Assembly: GCA_037444305.1 (NCBI GenBank)
Contig: JBBIMP010000032.1
Coordinates: forward strand, 1-60,826
Direction of reading: 5' to 3'
DNA: 60,826 bases
Source of the DNA: JBBIMP01 sp037444305
GTDB lineage: Bacteria; Acidobacteriota; UBA6911
Shown piece after piece: positions 43,131-51,170 of the stretch; the first letter of the stretch is position 1, and the number at the start of each line of letters is the position of its first letter. The position numbers and the translations under genes are program-made. The notes under the pieces were generated by a model that saw nothing but the letters and a program-made list of their open reading frames with translations, was not told the origin of the DNA and did not search any database.

Positions 43131-44315
43131 ATGAAGTCCATTTCTATCCTCGGTTCCACCGGTTCCATCGGCACGAACGCTCTGCGGGTGATCGACGCCT
43201 TCCCCGACGCCTTTTGCGCCGTGGGCCTCGCCGGCGGCAGAAACATCGCCGACCTCGCATCCCAGGTCCAGGCCGTGCGGCCCGTCATTGTGTCCTGCTG
43301 GGACCGGGAGTCGGCGGACGACCTCCAGGCCCTGCTCCGATCCAGGGGGCACGATACGGAGGGAACGCGGTTCGTTCACGGCCGCGAGGGGAACATCGAG
43401 GTGGCCTGCCACCCGGCAGCCGACATGGTGCTCTCGGCCATCAGCGGAGCGGCCGGGCTGGTTCCGACCCACAGCGCCCTCGAAGCAGGCAAGAGCATTG
43501 CGCTGGCGAACAAGGAAACCCTGGTGATGGCCGGCCGCCTCATGATGGACAGGGCCCGGCAAAAGGGGGTCGAGATACTGCCCGTCGACAGCGAGCACAA
43601 TGCCATCCACCAGTGCCTGCGCGGCGGCAGGCGCAGGGAGGTCCGCCGCCTGATCCTCACGGCCTCGGGCGGGCCGTTCCTGAAAACTCCCAGGGACCAG
43701 ATGCCCTCGGTGACTCCCGGTCAGGCGCTCAACCACCCCACCTGGAACATGGGCCGGAAGATCACGATCGACTCCGCCACCCTCATGAACAAAGGGCTCG
43801 AAGTGATCGAGGCCTCCTGGCTCTTCGGCGTGCCCCCGGAGGAGATCGAGGTGACCGTGCACCCGCAGAGCATCGTCCACTCGATGGTGGAGTTCGTGGA
43901 CGGTTCGATCCTGGCCCACCTGGGGCTCACGGATATGCGTCTTGCCATTCAATATGCACTCTCCTATCCCGAGCGGTGGAATTCGCCCCTTCCTTCGCTC
44001 GACATCTCGAAACTTGGCCGCCTGGAATTCGAAAAACCGGACCGCGAAAAGTTCCGCTGCCTGAATCTGGCCTACGCCGCACTGGCGCAGGGGGGGACGG
44101 CTCCCGCGGCCCTCAACGCCGCCAACGAGGTGGCCGTCGACCTCTTCCTGAATGACGCGATCGGCTTTCACCGGATCCCGGAAGTCATCGAATCCGTCCT
44201 GGCATCCCATGCCGGCGGGCGGGACGATTCGCTGGAGTCCATCCTCGAAGCCGACGCCTGGGGGCGCCGCGAAGCCCAGCGGCTGAGCCGAGGCGCCCGG
44301 CCGAAGCGGGATTGA
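43131..44315 (+). CDS. dxr: 1-deoxy-D-xylulose 5-phosphate reductoisomerase
   Basis: A 394-residue enzyme of the MEP isoprenoid pathway. The NADPH loop is ILGSTGSIGTNAL, LANKETLVMAG is the family motif, PVDSEHNAIHQCL holds metal ligands, and SGGPFLKTP and NMGRKITIDSATLMNKGLE follow. The product route leads to the isoprenoid units used by UppS. The start is the ATG at 43131; a TACAAT box lies 35 bases upstream. Normal length. Confidence 0.96.
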   Translation: MKSISILGSTGSIGTNALRVIDAFPDAFCAVGLAGGRNIADLASQVQAVRPVIVSCWDRESADDLQALLRSRGHDTEGTRFVHGREGNIEVACHPAADMVLSAISGAAGLVPTHSALEAGKSIALANKETLVMAGRLMMDRARQKGVEILPVDSEHNAIHQCLRGGRRREVRRLILTASGGPFLKTPRDQMPSVTPGQALNHPTWNMGRKITIDSATLMNKGLEVIEASWLFGVPPEEIEVTVHPQSIVHSMVEFVDGSILAHLGLTDMRLAIQYALSYPERWNSPLPSLDISKLGRLEFEKPDREKFRCLNLAYAALAQGGTAPAALNAANEVAVDLFLNDAIGFHRIPEVIESVLASHAGGRDDSLESILEADAWGRREAQRLSRGARPKRD

Positions 44316-44378
44316 GTATGACCTCCCTTTGAGGCATCATAAGACCGGCCCGGTTGTGGAAAGGAATCAGCAGTAGAC

Positions 44379-45719
44379 ATGATCTTGAACATTCTGGCTT
44401 TCATCGCGGTTCTGGGGATCACCATCACCATCCACGAACTGGGACACTTCCTGATGGCCAAGTACCTGAAGATCCGGGTGCTGGTCTTCTCGCTCGGTTT
44501 CGGACCGCGCCTGTGGGGCTTCACGCGCGGAGGGACGGAGTATCGGATCAGCCCGATCCCCCTGGGCGGCTATGTCAAGATGGCGGGCGAAACCTTCGAC
44601 GAGGGGCGCGAGGGGGCTCCGGACGAGTTCCTGTCGCACCCAAAACGGCACAGATTTCTCGTGGCCGTAGCGGGTCCTGCCATGAACGTAGCCCTGGCCG
44701 TGGTGATCCTTGCCATCACCTACATGTACGGCACCCAGGTGTACCGCTACCCCACGCAGCCTGCGGTCGTGGGTCCCGTTGCCGCCTACTCCCAGGCCGC
44801 CCGCGCGGGATTGCAATCGGGGGACCGGATCATCGCGGTGGGCGGAAACCGGGTGCAGACCTGGCAGGAAATGGAGATCGCCGTGGGCACGGCACCCAAA
44901 GGCAACCTCGAGTTCACGATTCGGCGCGGTTCCGAGCAGCGGGATATCTCCATCCGGCCCCGCGAAGGCGAAAGCCAGGACCCGGCCTCGCTGGGCTTCA
45001 AACACACGCTTCCGCAGACCATCGTCTCTTCCGTCGATCCCGGCAGCCCGGCCGCCAGGGCGGGGCTCGAGCCAGGGGATGAGATCCTGTCCGTGCGGCG
45101 GGACGACCGTTACGGGGCGGGTTACGATGAAATCCTGAACGTCATCTCGGAGAGCCAGGGCGTGCCGCTCGACTTCGAGGTGCTGCGCAAGGCCGGCAAA
45201 GCCCCGGCCGAGCGCCGCCACCTCACGATCACGCCTTACGAGAGCGGCGGGCGCGTCATCATCGGCTTCTTCCCGGAGGTCCCCTACGACACGCTGCGCT
45301 ACGGCCTGTGGGGCGCGCTGTCGCACTCCGTGCGCAGCAACTACCAGATGGCGACCATGACCTTCAAGATCCTGGGCAGGATGATACGGGGGACGGCGTC
45401 CCTCAAGACTCTTTCCGGCCCGATCGGCATCGCGCAGATGTCCGGGAGCGCCGCCCGTTCGGGCAGCGCTCGCTTCTTTTTCGGATTTATCGCAATGGTG
45501 AGCCTCCAGCTCGGGATCTTCAACCTGCTTCCGATCCCGATACTTGACGGCGGAGTCATCACCCTCCTTGCGATCGAGGGTGTCATCGGCCGGGATCTGA
45601 GCATGGGGCTCAAGGAAAAGATCGTCCAGGCCGGGTTTGTCTTCCTCATCCTGCTGATGGGATTCGTGATCTTCAACGACCTCAGCAAGCTGGCCCTATT
45701 CGGGCGGCTGTTCGGCTAG
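44379..45719 (+). CDS. rseP: RseP-type site-2 zinc metalloprotease
   Basis: A 446-residue inner-membrane protease. The zinc motif HELGH lies in the first helix (ITITIHELGHFLMAKY), two PDZ domains follow (about 125-290, GLQSGDRIIAVGGNR and GLEPGDEILSVRRDD), and the third ligand lies in LLPIPILDGG near the C-terminus. It cuts membrane-bound anti-sigma factors or signal-peptide remnants. It ends the pyrE-dxr run. Its TAG stop shares a CTAG with the TAG stop of the convergent STAS gene. Confidence 0.95.
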   Translation: MILNILAFIAVLGITITIHELGHFLMAKYLKIRVLVFSLGFGPRLWGFTRGGTEYRISPIPLGGYVKMAGETFDEGREGAPDEFLSHPKRHRFLVAVAGPAMNVALAVVILAITYMYGTQVYRYPTQPAVVGPVAAYSQAARAGLQSGDRIIAVGGNRVQTWQEMEIAVGTAPKGNLEFTIRRGSEQRDISIRPREGESQDPASLGFKHTLPQTIVSSVDPGSPAARAGLEPGDEILSVRRDDRYGAGYDEILNVISESQGVPLDFEVLRKAGKAPAERRHLTITPYESGGRVIIGFFPEVPYDTLRYGLWGALSHSVRSNYQMATMTFKILGRMIRGTASLKTLSGPIGIAQMSGSAARSGSARFFFGFIAMVSLQLGIFNLLPIPILDGGVITLLAIEGVIGRDLSMGLKEKIVQAGFVFLILLMGFVIFNDLSKLALFGRLFG

Positions 45720-46051
45720 AAAGCGGCGATAGCCTCCGCCTCGTCGTCGTAGACATCGAAGACGGTGAGAAGCTTCGTAATGGCGAGCAACTCCTGGATC
45801 TTCTTCGTCAGGTTCAGCAGCTTCAGCTTTCCGCCCCGGTTCGACACCGTGGTGTAGGTGCTCACCAGCTCGCCGATTCCGCTGCTGTCGATGTAGTTGA
45901 CATCCCCCAGGTTGAGAACGATCTTCATCGCCCCGGAGTTGACGAGTTCATTGACCGTCGTGCGGATGGCCATGGTCCCCTCGCCCAGGGTGATCTTACC
46001 GCTGCAGTCCAGAACCTTTACCTCCCCCACGGTACGCGTGGCGATCTTCAT
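45716..46051 (-). CDS. STAS-domain anti-anti-sigma factor
   Basis: A 111-residue single STAS domain (SpoIIAA/RsbV type). The phosphorylatable serine lies in YIDSSGIGELV. It binds its partner kinase when unphosphorylated and so frees a sigma factor. It is encoded just downstream (17-base gap) of an RsbW-like kinase on the same strand, so the pair forms a partner-switch module; no matching sigma factor or phosphatase is nearby. The convergent overlap with rseP is four bases. Confidence 0.9.
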   Translation of the reverse strand: MKIATRTVGEVKVLDCSGKITLGEGTMAIRTTVNELVNSGAMKIVLNLGDVNYIDSSGIGELVSTYTTVSNRGGKLKLLNLTKKIQELLAITKLLTVFDVYDDEAEAIAAF

Positions 46052-46068
46052 TTAATTCTCCCTCCTCG

Positions 46069-46497
46069 TTAGTTTGAACCGATTCGCTTAACCATGTGCA
46101 CTTCCATGCCCCCCTCGGAAAGGGTGTCGAACTCCACCTCATCCATGAAGGAGCGAATATAGAAGATTCCGCGCCCACTGGGCTTGAGCAGGTTTTCCGG
46201 ATCCAGAGGATTCGGAAGGAACGAGGCATCGAAACCGTTGCCTTCGTCCCGGACACGGATGTCGAGGCAATCGTCGAAAACCGCGAAACTGATGCGGACC
46301 TTTTTGTCGACGTCCAGCCTGTTGCCGTGCTGGATGGCGTTGGTCACGGACTCGCGCACCGACATGCCTATCCAGTGCGCCGTGTCCTCATCCAGCTGCA
46401 TGAAACCGGTGATGCAATCACAGACCGTTTGGACCATGTCCAGGTTCTCGAGCTCGCTGCCGATCCATATTTCGACTCTGCTGGTAAGGGTACTCAT
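46069..46497 (-). CDS. RsbW-like anti-sigma serine kinase (HATPase_c)
   Basis: A 142-residue GHKL-fold protein. The N box is SVRESVTNAIQHGNR, G1 is VRDEGNGFD, and G2 is GRGIFYI. It matches the RsbW/SpoIIAB kinases that sequester a sigma factor and phosphorylate their STAS antagonist, encoded next. The start at 46497 is preferred; five more residues are possible from 46512. Neither start has a strong ribosome site. Confidence 0.88.
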   Translation of the reverse strand: MSTLTSRVEIWIGSELENLDMVQTVCDCITGFMQLDEDTAHWIGMSVRESVTNAIQHGNRLDVDKKVRISFAVFDDCLDIRVRDEGNGFDASFLPNPLDPENLLKPSGRGIFYIRSFMDEVEFDTLSEGGMEVHMVKRIGSN

Positions 46498-46746
46498 CCA
46501 GTAACGCTGCACCGTCCGGTGATCACGGGAAACCGCATGGCTCGACAGCCGGCCATGTTAGTCAGCGCCCTCGCCGGTTGTCAAGAAAGGCTTGCGGCTC
46601 CGCAAGCGTGGCTGTTCTCTTCCGCATCTCCGGGCGGGCCCGGCTTCTAAGAGATTGCGGACGAAGTCTCCAGCAAAAAATGCTTCAACGGAGCGGACTT
46701 GTCAACCCGGCCCGAAACCCACGCCCCTGCACGCACGGGAGGCGGC

Positions 46747-47256
46747 CTACATCTCGTCCACCCTGACGGGCCGCGTGGTGGCCCTGGCGTATCCCCGGGG
46801 GCGGATCGCCACCGTGTTGGACACGCGCGTGCACTGCCGCCCGTCCTGCAGGTAGAAGCCGTATTCGAAATTCGGGGTCGCTCTGCCCCGCTCCTCCAGC
46901 TCGCGGCGAATCTCCGCTTCCTGGTGCGCGCCGAAGTCGAAGCGCAGTTCGAGATCGGTGCTGCCGCCGATGCGGAAATCGATCGTCATGGCGCGCGTCC
47001 AGACCGAGTAGCCGGGAAATATGCGCGCGCAGGCGAGCGCGGCGATCGGGTCGGCCAGCGCGGCCTGGTAGCCGCCGAACATCACCCCGGCCGGATTGCG
47101 GGAAAGCGTGTTCAGCGGCAGGCGGATGCGCAGCCGCCGCCATTCGTCCGCGGACTCGATCACCTTGATTCTCATCAGGAAAAACGGCGGGTAGAGCTCG
47201 AGACGGCGTTCCTCGCTGAGAAATCGCAGGTTGGCGAGCATTCCGAGCAGGCGCAT
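46747..47256 (-). CDS. DUF4442 / PaaI-like hotdog thioesterase
   Basis: A 169-residue protein with the hotdog element NPAGVMFGGYQAALADPIAALA and the strand WTRAMTIDFRIGGSTDL, close to DUF4442 acyl-CoA thioesterase-like proteins. It probably hydrolyses acyl-CoA; the substrate is unknown. The start at 47256 has GGAGGAT seven bases upstream. Divergent from the MFS gene. Confidence 0.75.
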   Translation of the reverse strand: MRLLGMLANLRFLSEERRLELYPPFFLMRIKVIESADEWRRLRIRLPLNTLSRNPAGVMFGGYQAALADPIAALACARIFPGYSVWTRAMTIDFRIGGSTDLELRFDFGAHQEAEIRRELEERGRATPNFEYGFYLQDGRQCTRVSNTVAIRPRGYARATTRPVRVDEM

Positions 47257-47462
47257 GCGGGATCCTCCGGCGGCTCCAGTGGCCGAAACCAGCCGACAGC
47301 ATAGGCCGCGGCCGCTCCGAAGCCAACCGTAAACTTTGCCCCCCGGCCGGCGGGAAACCGGCCTCTGCCAAAGGCGCCGGTTTTGGAGTACAATCGCTCT
47401 TTCGACGCCGGCAAGCGGAATGAGCCGGACCATCAACCGCATCCGATCGCGGAAGGGAGCGC

Positions 47463-48806
47463 ATGAGCGGCGGCCAATCATCATCCGTCACACCGCATTC
47501 ACTGGAACCCCCTGCAACCTATCGCTGGACAGTGCTTTTTTTCATCAGCCTGCCGATGCTGGGGAACTACTACATCTACGACAGCATCAATCCCCTTGCG
47601 GACATCTTCGTCAACTACCTGGGATTCACCGACGCCAACGTCGGCTGGCTGAATTCGAGTTACAGCGTCGCGGCGGTCCTCACGCTGCTGCTCGGCGGCA
47701 TCATCATCGACCGGATAGGGGCCAGAAAGGCCATCGCCCTGTTCTCATTTCTCTGCCTCGTGGGCGCCGTGATCACGGCCGCGAAGGGCGCCTTCGGGAT
47801 GATGGTTGTGGGACGCGCCATTCTGGGCCTGGGGGCCGAGTCGCTGATCGTCGCCGTCACGACGGCGCTGGCCAAGTGGTTCAAGGGCAAGGAGTTGAGC
47901 TTCGCCTTCGGCGTGAACCTCACGATCGCCCGCCTGGCATCCGTGGCGGCAGACCGCTCGCCCAGCTGGGCCGGACCGGTGTTCTACCCCGAAGGGGCGC
48001 AGGCGGATCCCAGCTGGCAAGGACCGCTCCTGCTGGCTGTCGGCGCCGGAATCATCTGCGTCGCGGGCGCCGCCGTCTACTGGTGGCTGGAGCTCCGCGC
48101 CCTGGGGCGCTACCGGCTCGGCGAGGCGGGAGCCGTGGACAAGCTGGAGTTCGGGCAGATCTTCCGCTTCAGCCCTTCGTACTGGTACATCGTCGGACTC
48201 TGCCTGGCTTTTTATTCCGCCATCTTTCCCTTCAGGACGTTCGCCATAAAGTTCTTCATGCACACCCAGTTCGCCGACATGCCGGTCGAGGCCGCGCGCG
48301 AGACCGCGGGCTTCTTCAACAGCCTGCTGCCGTTGTCGGCAATGATCGCGACACCGCTGTTCGGCCTGGTGGTGGACCGGGTGGGGAAGCGGGCGCTGCT
48401 GATGGCCTGCGGGTCGCTGCTGCTGATGCCGGTGTTCCTGATGATGGCCTACACGGGAGCGACGCTGTGGCTTCCGATCAGCCTGATGGGGATCGCTTTT
48501 TCGTTGATTCCGGCGGTGATGTGGCCCTCGGTCGCTTACATCGTCGAGGAGAGAAGGCTCGGCACGGCGTACGCTCTGATGACGCTGATTCAGCAGATCG
48601 GACTGTTTTCGTTCAATCAGTTGATCGGATATGCCAACGACCTCGGAGGCGCCGGCGCCGCCAACCCCGCCGGGTACAACATGGGGATGTGGCTCTTTTC
48701 GGCTCTGGGCTTTCTCGGGTTGTTCTTCGCGGTCATGCTGCGGCGTGCGGAGACCGGGCCCGGAGGCCACGGACTGGAGACGATCCGGGTGGCGGCCCGG
48801 TCTTGA
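47463..48806 (+). CDS. Major facilitator superfamily transporter
   Basis: A 447-residue, 12-helix inner-membrane carrier. The loop 2-3 motif appears as GGIIIDRIGARKAIA and its pseudo-repeat as GLVVDRVGKRALLMA. Similarity is closest in feel to organic anion or oxalate/formate-type MFS proteins, but the substrate is not readable. There is an insert after helix 5 (SWAGPVFYPEGAQADPSW). Upstream TACAAT at 47389-47394. Confidence 0.85.
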   Translation: MSGGQSSSVTPHSLEPPATYRWTVLFFISLPMLGNYYIYDSINPLADIFVNYLGFTDANVGWLNSSYSVAAVLTLLLGGIIIDRIGARKAIALFSFLCLVGAVITAAKGAFGMMVVGRAILGLGAESLIVAVTTALAKWFKGKELSFAFGVNLTIARLASVAADRSPSWAGPVFYPEGAQADPSWQGPLLLAVGAGIICVAGAAVYWWLELRALGRYRLGEAGAVDKLEFGQIFRFSPSYWYIVGLCLAFYSAIFPFRTFAIKFFMHTQFADMPVEAARETAGFFNSLLPLSAMIATPLFGLVVDRVGKRALLMACGSLLLMPVFLMMAYTGATLWLPISLMGIAFSLIPAVMWPSVAYIVEERRLGTAYALMTLIQQIGLFSFNQLIGYANDLGGAGAANPAGYNMGMWLFSALGFLGLFFAVMLRRAETGPGGHGLETIRVAARS

Positions 48807-48819
48807 TTCAGGCCAGTGG

Positions 48820-49545
48820 TTACCACTCCCCGAACTGGTACGCGAGCCCGAGGGTCAGGGTCCAGTTCTTGATGTGCCCGGCCGGCCTGAAGCCGGGGAC
48901 GAACCGCCCCTGGACATTCCCGCCCGCCGAAGGAAAACCGAAGTCGGACACACCCGACACGCGATCGCTGAAGTCCAGGCGCATGACCGTCTGGTCCGCC
49001 AGCAGGTACTTCACCCCTCCGCCCCAGCTGAAGGTGAATTTCCAGCGATCCTTCAATTCGATCCCCAGAGGAAACACATCGGCCTTCGAGGATGCGTCCA
49101 CGTGGAACAGCGTGGTGCCGGCGCCGATGAAGGCGTACGGGCGCAGGCGGCTGGATTTGTCGAGGGGGTAATACATCACGTCATAGACAAACCGGTGGAC
49201 CGTGTGTCCCATGCTCAGCAGCGGCAGGCCCGGGGAGAGGTTGGAAAGGCGCACCGGCTGGTTGGAGAAACTGTACTCGAATTCCGCCCCGAGGTGCTCC
49301 CTGAAGTTCTCAGCCAAGCGGATTCCCAGGACATAGCCCTTGTCGTAGCGCAACCCCACCGACCGCACGCCTTCCGTGCCCGGGCCGGAGACCGGCGTGG
49401 CGTGTTGCCCCTCGCCGATGAAGCTTCCTCCGCCGATGACGGAGAACTCCCACCGCCGGTGCTTGGGCGGGAACGACGTCTGCGCGGCCAGCGACTGCGA
49501 GAACCCGCACAGGATCAGCACTGCAAGGAGACAGTTTCGGATCAT
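48820..49545 (-). CDS. Small outer-membrane beta-barrel protein
   Basis: A 241-residue exported protein with a signal peptide (MIRNCLLAVLILCGFSQSLAAQ) followed by amphipathic strands typical of an 8-10 strand OmpA/OmpW-like barrel (WEFSVIGGGSFIGEG, FEYSFSNQPVRLS, LTLGLAYQFGEW). It ends in Trp, acceptable for BAM recognition. Role unknown. Convergent with the MFS gene. Confidence 0.75.
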   Translation of the reverse strand: MIRNCLLAVLILCGFSQSLAAQTSFPPKHRRWEFSVIGGGSFIGEGQHATPVSGPGTEGVRSVGLRYDKGYVLGIRLAENFREHLGAEFEYSFSNQPVRLSNLSPGLPLLSMGHTVHRFVYDVMYYPLDKSSRLRPYAFIGAGTTLFHVDASSKADVFPLGIELKDRWKFTFSWGGGVKYLLADQTVMRLDFSDRVSGVSDFGFPSAGGNVQGRFVPGFRPAGHIKNWTLTLGLAYQFGEW

Positions 49546-49629
49546 AACACCCCCGGTGACGTGAACATGGCGGTCGGCGCAGCGCAGAGATTACCACGGC
49601 CTCGGTGCGCACACAATCGTCCCCGGGCA

Positions 49630-50622
49630 TCAGCCGAGAGCCTGGATGGCTTTTGCCGCCCACTCCGGATCCTCGAGCATGGCTCGCCCGACCCCGACCA
49701 GGTCCGCCTTTCCGTCCCTGATTATCCGGTCGGCGCGAAACGGATCCCTGATCCCGCCGGTCACGATCACCGGCACCGTGATCGACGCCTTGATCGACTG
49801 GGCATAAGGCACGAAATACCCGGGTTCCTGCGCGGCGCTCCGGAAACCCTGGAGGCCGCCCGAAACATCGATCAGGTCCGCCCCTCCCCGCACCAGCACG
49901 CGCGCGGCCTCACACGAATCCGCCAAGTCCACGCCGCCGCGCGTTTCGTCGTGAGCGCCCAGCCGCACGAAAACCGGAAAATCTCGCCCCGCCTCCTGCC
50001 GCACATCCGTCAGGATCTCGGTGTGGAGCCGCATCCGGTTCTCGCAGCTTCCGCCGTACTCATCCGTCCGGCGATTGGTAATGGGGGACTGGAACTGGGA
50101 AAGCAGGAAGCCATGCGCTCCGTGTATCTCCACCGCGTCGAATCCGGCCTGTCTCGCTCTCGCGGCGGCTTTGCCGAACGCGTTGACTACGTCGCAGATA
50201 TCGTATTTGGACGCCGGCCTGGGAACTTCTTGGAGCGCGGCAAAAGGATTGCGCACGCCGCACGGGCCGATCGGATCATAATCCTCCCCCGGCATTAGCC
50301 GCCGCGTGCCCGCGTGGCTCAGCTGCAGACAGGCTGCCGCGCCCTCTTTCCGGATGGCCTCTGCCAGGCGGCTGAGCCCCGGAATCATCGAATCCTCGTG
50401 CGCCCCCAGCTGCGTGTCGGAGTACCTGCCGTCCCGCGAGACATAGGTGTGCTCCACGATCACCAGGCCGCAGCCCGCGGCTGCGCGCCTGCGATGGTAC
50501 TCGACGACGATTCCGCTCACGGTGCCGTCGTCCTCCGCATGCCCCGACCACATGGGCGGCATCACAATCCGATTTCTGAGGGAAAGCCCGCGGAACGAAA
50601 GCGGCGAAAGAAGGTGGGACAT
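49630..50622 (-). CDS. NADH:flavin oxidoreductase (old yellow enzyme family)
   Basis: A 330-residue FMN-binding TIM barrel. Signatures are LRNRIVMPPMWSG at the N-terminus, QLSHAGTRRL, EIHGAHGFLLSQFQSPITN with the active-site His, and VGVGRAMLEDPEW near the end. It lacks the C-terminal iron-sulfur and FAD domain of 2,4-dienoyl-CoA reductases, so it is the short YqjM/OYE type, which reduces activated C=C bonds. The start at 50622 has GGAG eight bases before the ATG. Confidence 0.9.
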   Translation of the reverse strand: MSHLLSPLSFRGLSLRNRIVMPPMWSGHAEDDGTVSGIVVEYHRRRAAAGCGLVIVEHTYVSRDGRYSDTQLGAHEDSMIPGLSRLAEAIRKEGAAACLQLSHAGTRRLMPGEDYDPIGPCGVRNPFAALQEVPRPASKYDICDVVNAFGKAAARARQAGFDAVEIHGAHGFLLSQFQSPITNRRTDEYGGSCENRMRLHTEILTDVRQEAGRDFPVFVRLGAHDETRGGVDLADSCEAARVLVRGGADLIDVSGGLQGFRSAAQEPGYFVPYAQSIKASITVPVIVTGGIRDPFRADRIIRDGKADLVGVGRAMLEDPEWAAKAIQALG

Positions 50623-50738
50623 ATGAGTATCTCCGCTGAATGATCGAAACTGGAGCTGCCGGACACGCAGCGCCGATGATCGTACAAATTGAAGTTCACT
50701 GCAAGCCCCACCCGCTCCCGCAGCCTCGCCACTGACAG

Positions 50739-50993
50739 GTGGACGCATTCAACCGCCGCGGTCTCAAACGCGCGGTTGCGCTGCAGGCCAAGGGACCGCT
50801 CGGCGCACGCGGGCTCGCGCGCTTCCTGGGGACCACGCGGGCGAAGGGCTTCCCCGACGAATGGCGGTTGTTGAGCGGTTATGGCGCACTGAGGAGCGTT
50901 CCACTGAAAAACCTGCTGACGCTTGCCGAGAGAGTGCTGGAAAAGGTGGCCCCGCAGTTTGGCCGGCGCACGGCGCAGTGTCTTTCCTACTGA
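50739..50993 (+). CDS. Unidentified 84-residue protein or gene remnant
   Basis: A GTG-initiated frame (DAFNRRGLKRAVALQAKG, then LKNLLTLAERVLEKVAPQFG and a stop) without clear ribosome site. It is basic with a helical C-terminus. It looks like the tail of a larger protein, but I do not recognise a family. It ends inside the 55-bp sequence that is repeated across the scaffold gap, and overlaps the helicase 3' end in convergent orientation. Confidence 0.35.
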   Translation: MDAFNRRGLKRAVALQAKGPLGARGLARFLGTTRAKGFPDEWRLLSGYGALRSVPLKNLLTLAERVLEKVAPQFGRRTAQCLSY

Positions 50994-51015
50994 TCGACCT
51001 CTTCAGAGGTTGGAG
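50961..51015. repeat. 55-bp end of left contig, repeated after the gap
   Basis: This 55-bp sequence is identical to 51116-51170. Two contigs that end in the same 55-mer are typical of a de Bruijn assembler, so the gap is probably artificial and the sequence continuous. Confidence 0.9.
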
Positions 51016-51115
51016 NNNNNNNNNNNNNNNNNNNNNNNNNNNNNNNNNNNNNNNNNNNNNNNNNNNNNNNNNNNNNNNNNNNNNNNNNNNNNNNNNNNNN
51101 NNNNNNNNNNNNNNN
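51016..51115. other. 100-N scaffold gap
   Basis: Exactly 100 N, a placeholder length. The flanks share an exact 55-bp end, so the true missing length is probably below zero (an overlap). Confidence 0.98.
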
Positions 51116-51170
51116 GGCCGGCGCACGGCGCAGTGTCTTTCCTACTGATCGACCTCTTCAGAGGTTGGAG
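51116..51170. repeat. 55-bp start of right contig, same as 50961-51015
   Basis: Second copy of the contig-end 55-mer. It contains the last codons of the helicase gene. Confidence 0.9.

Noticed and set aside
50961..51170. Apparent 55-bp direct repeat as a biological target-site duplication
   Set aside because: It flanks a 100-N placeholder exactly and is best explained as a shared contig-end k-mer.
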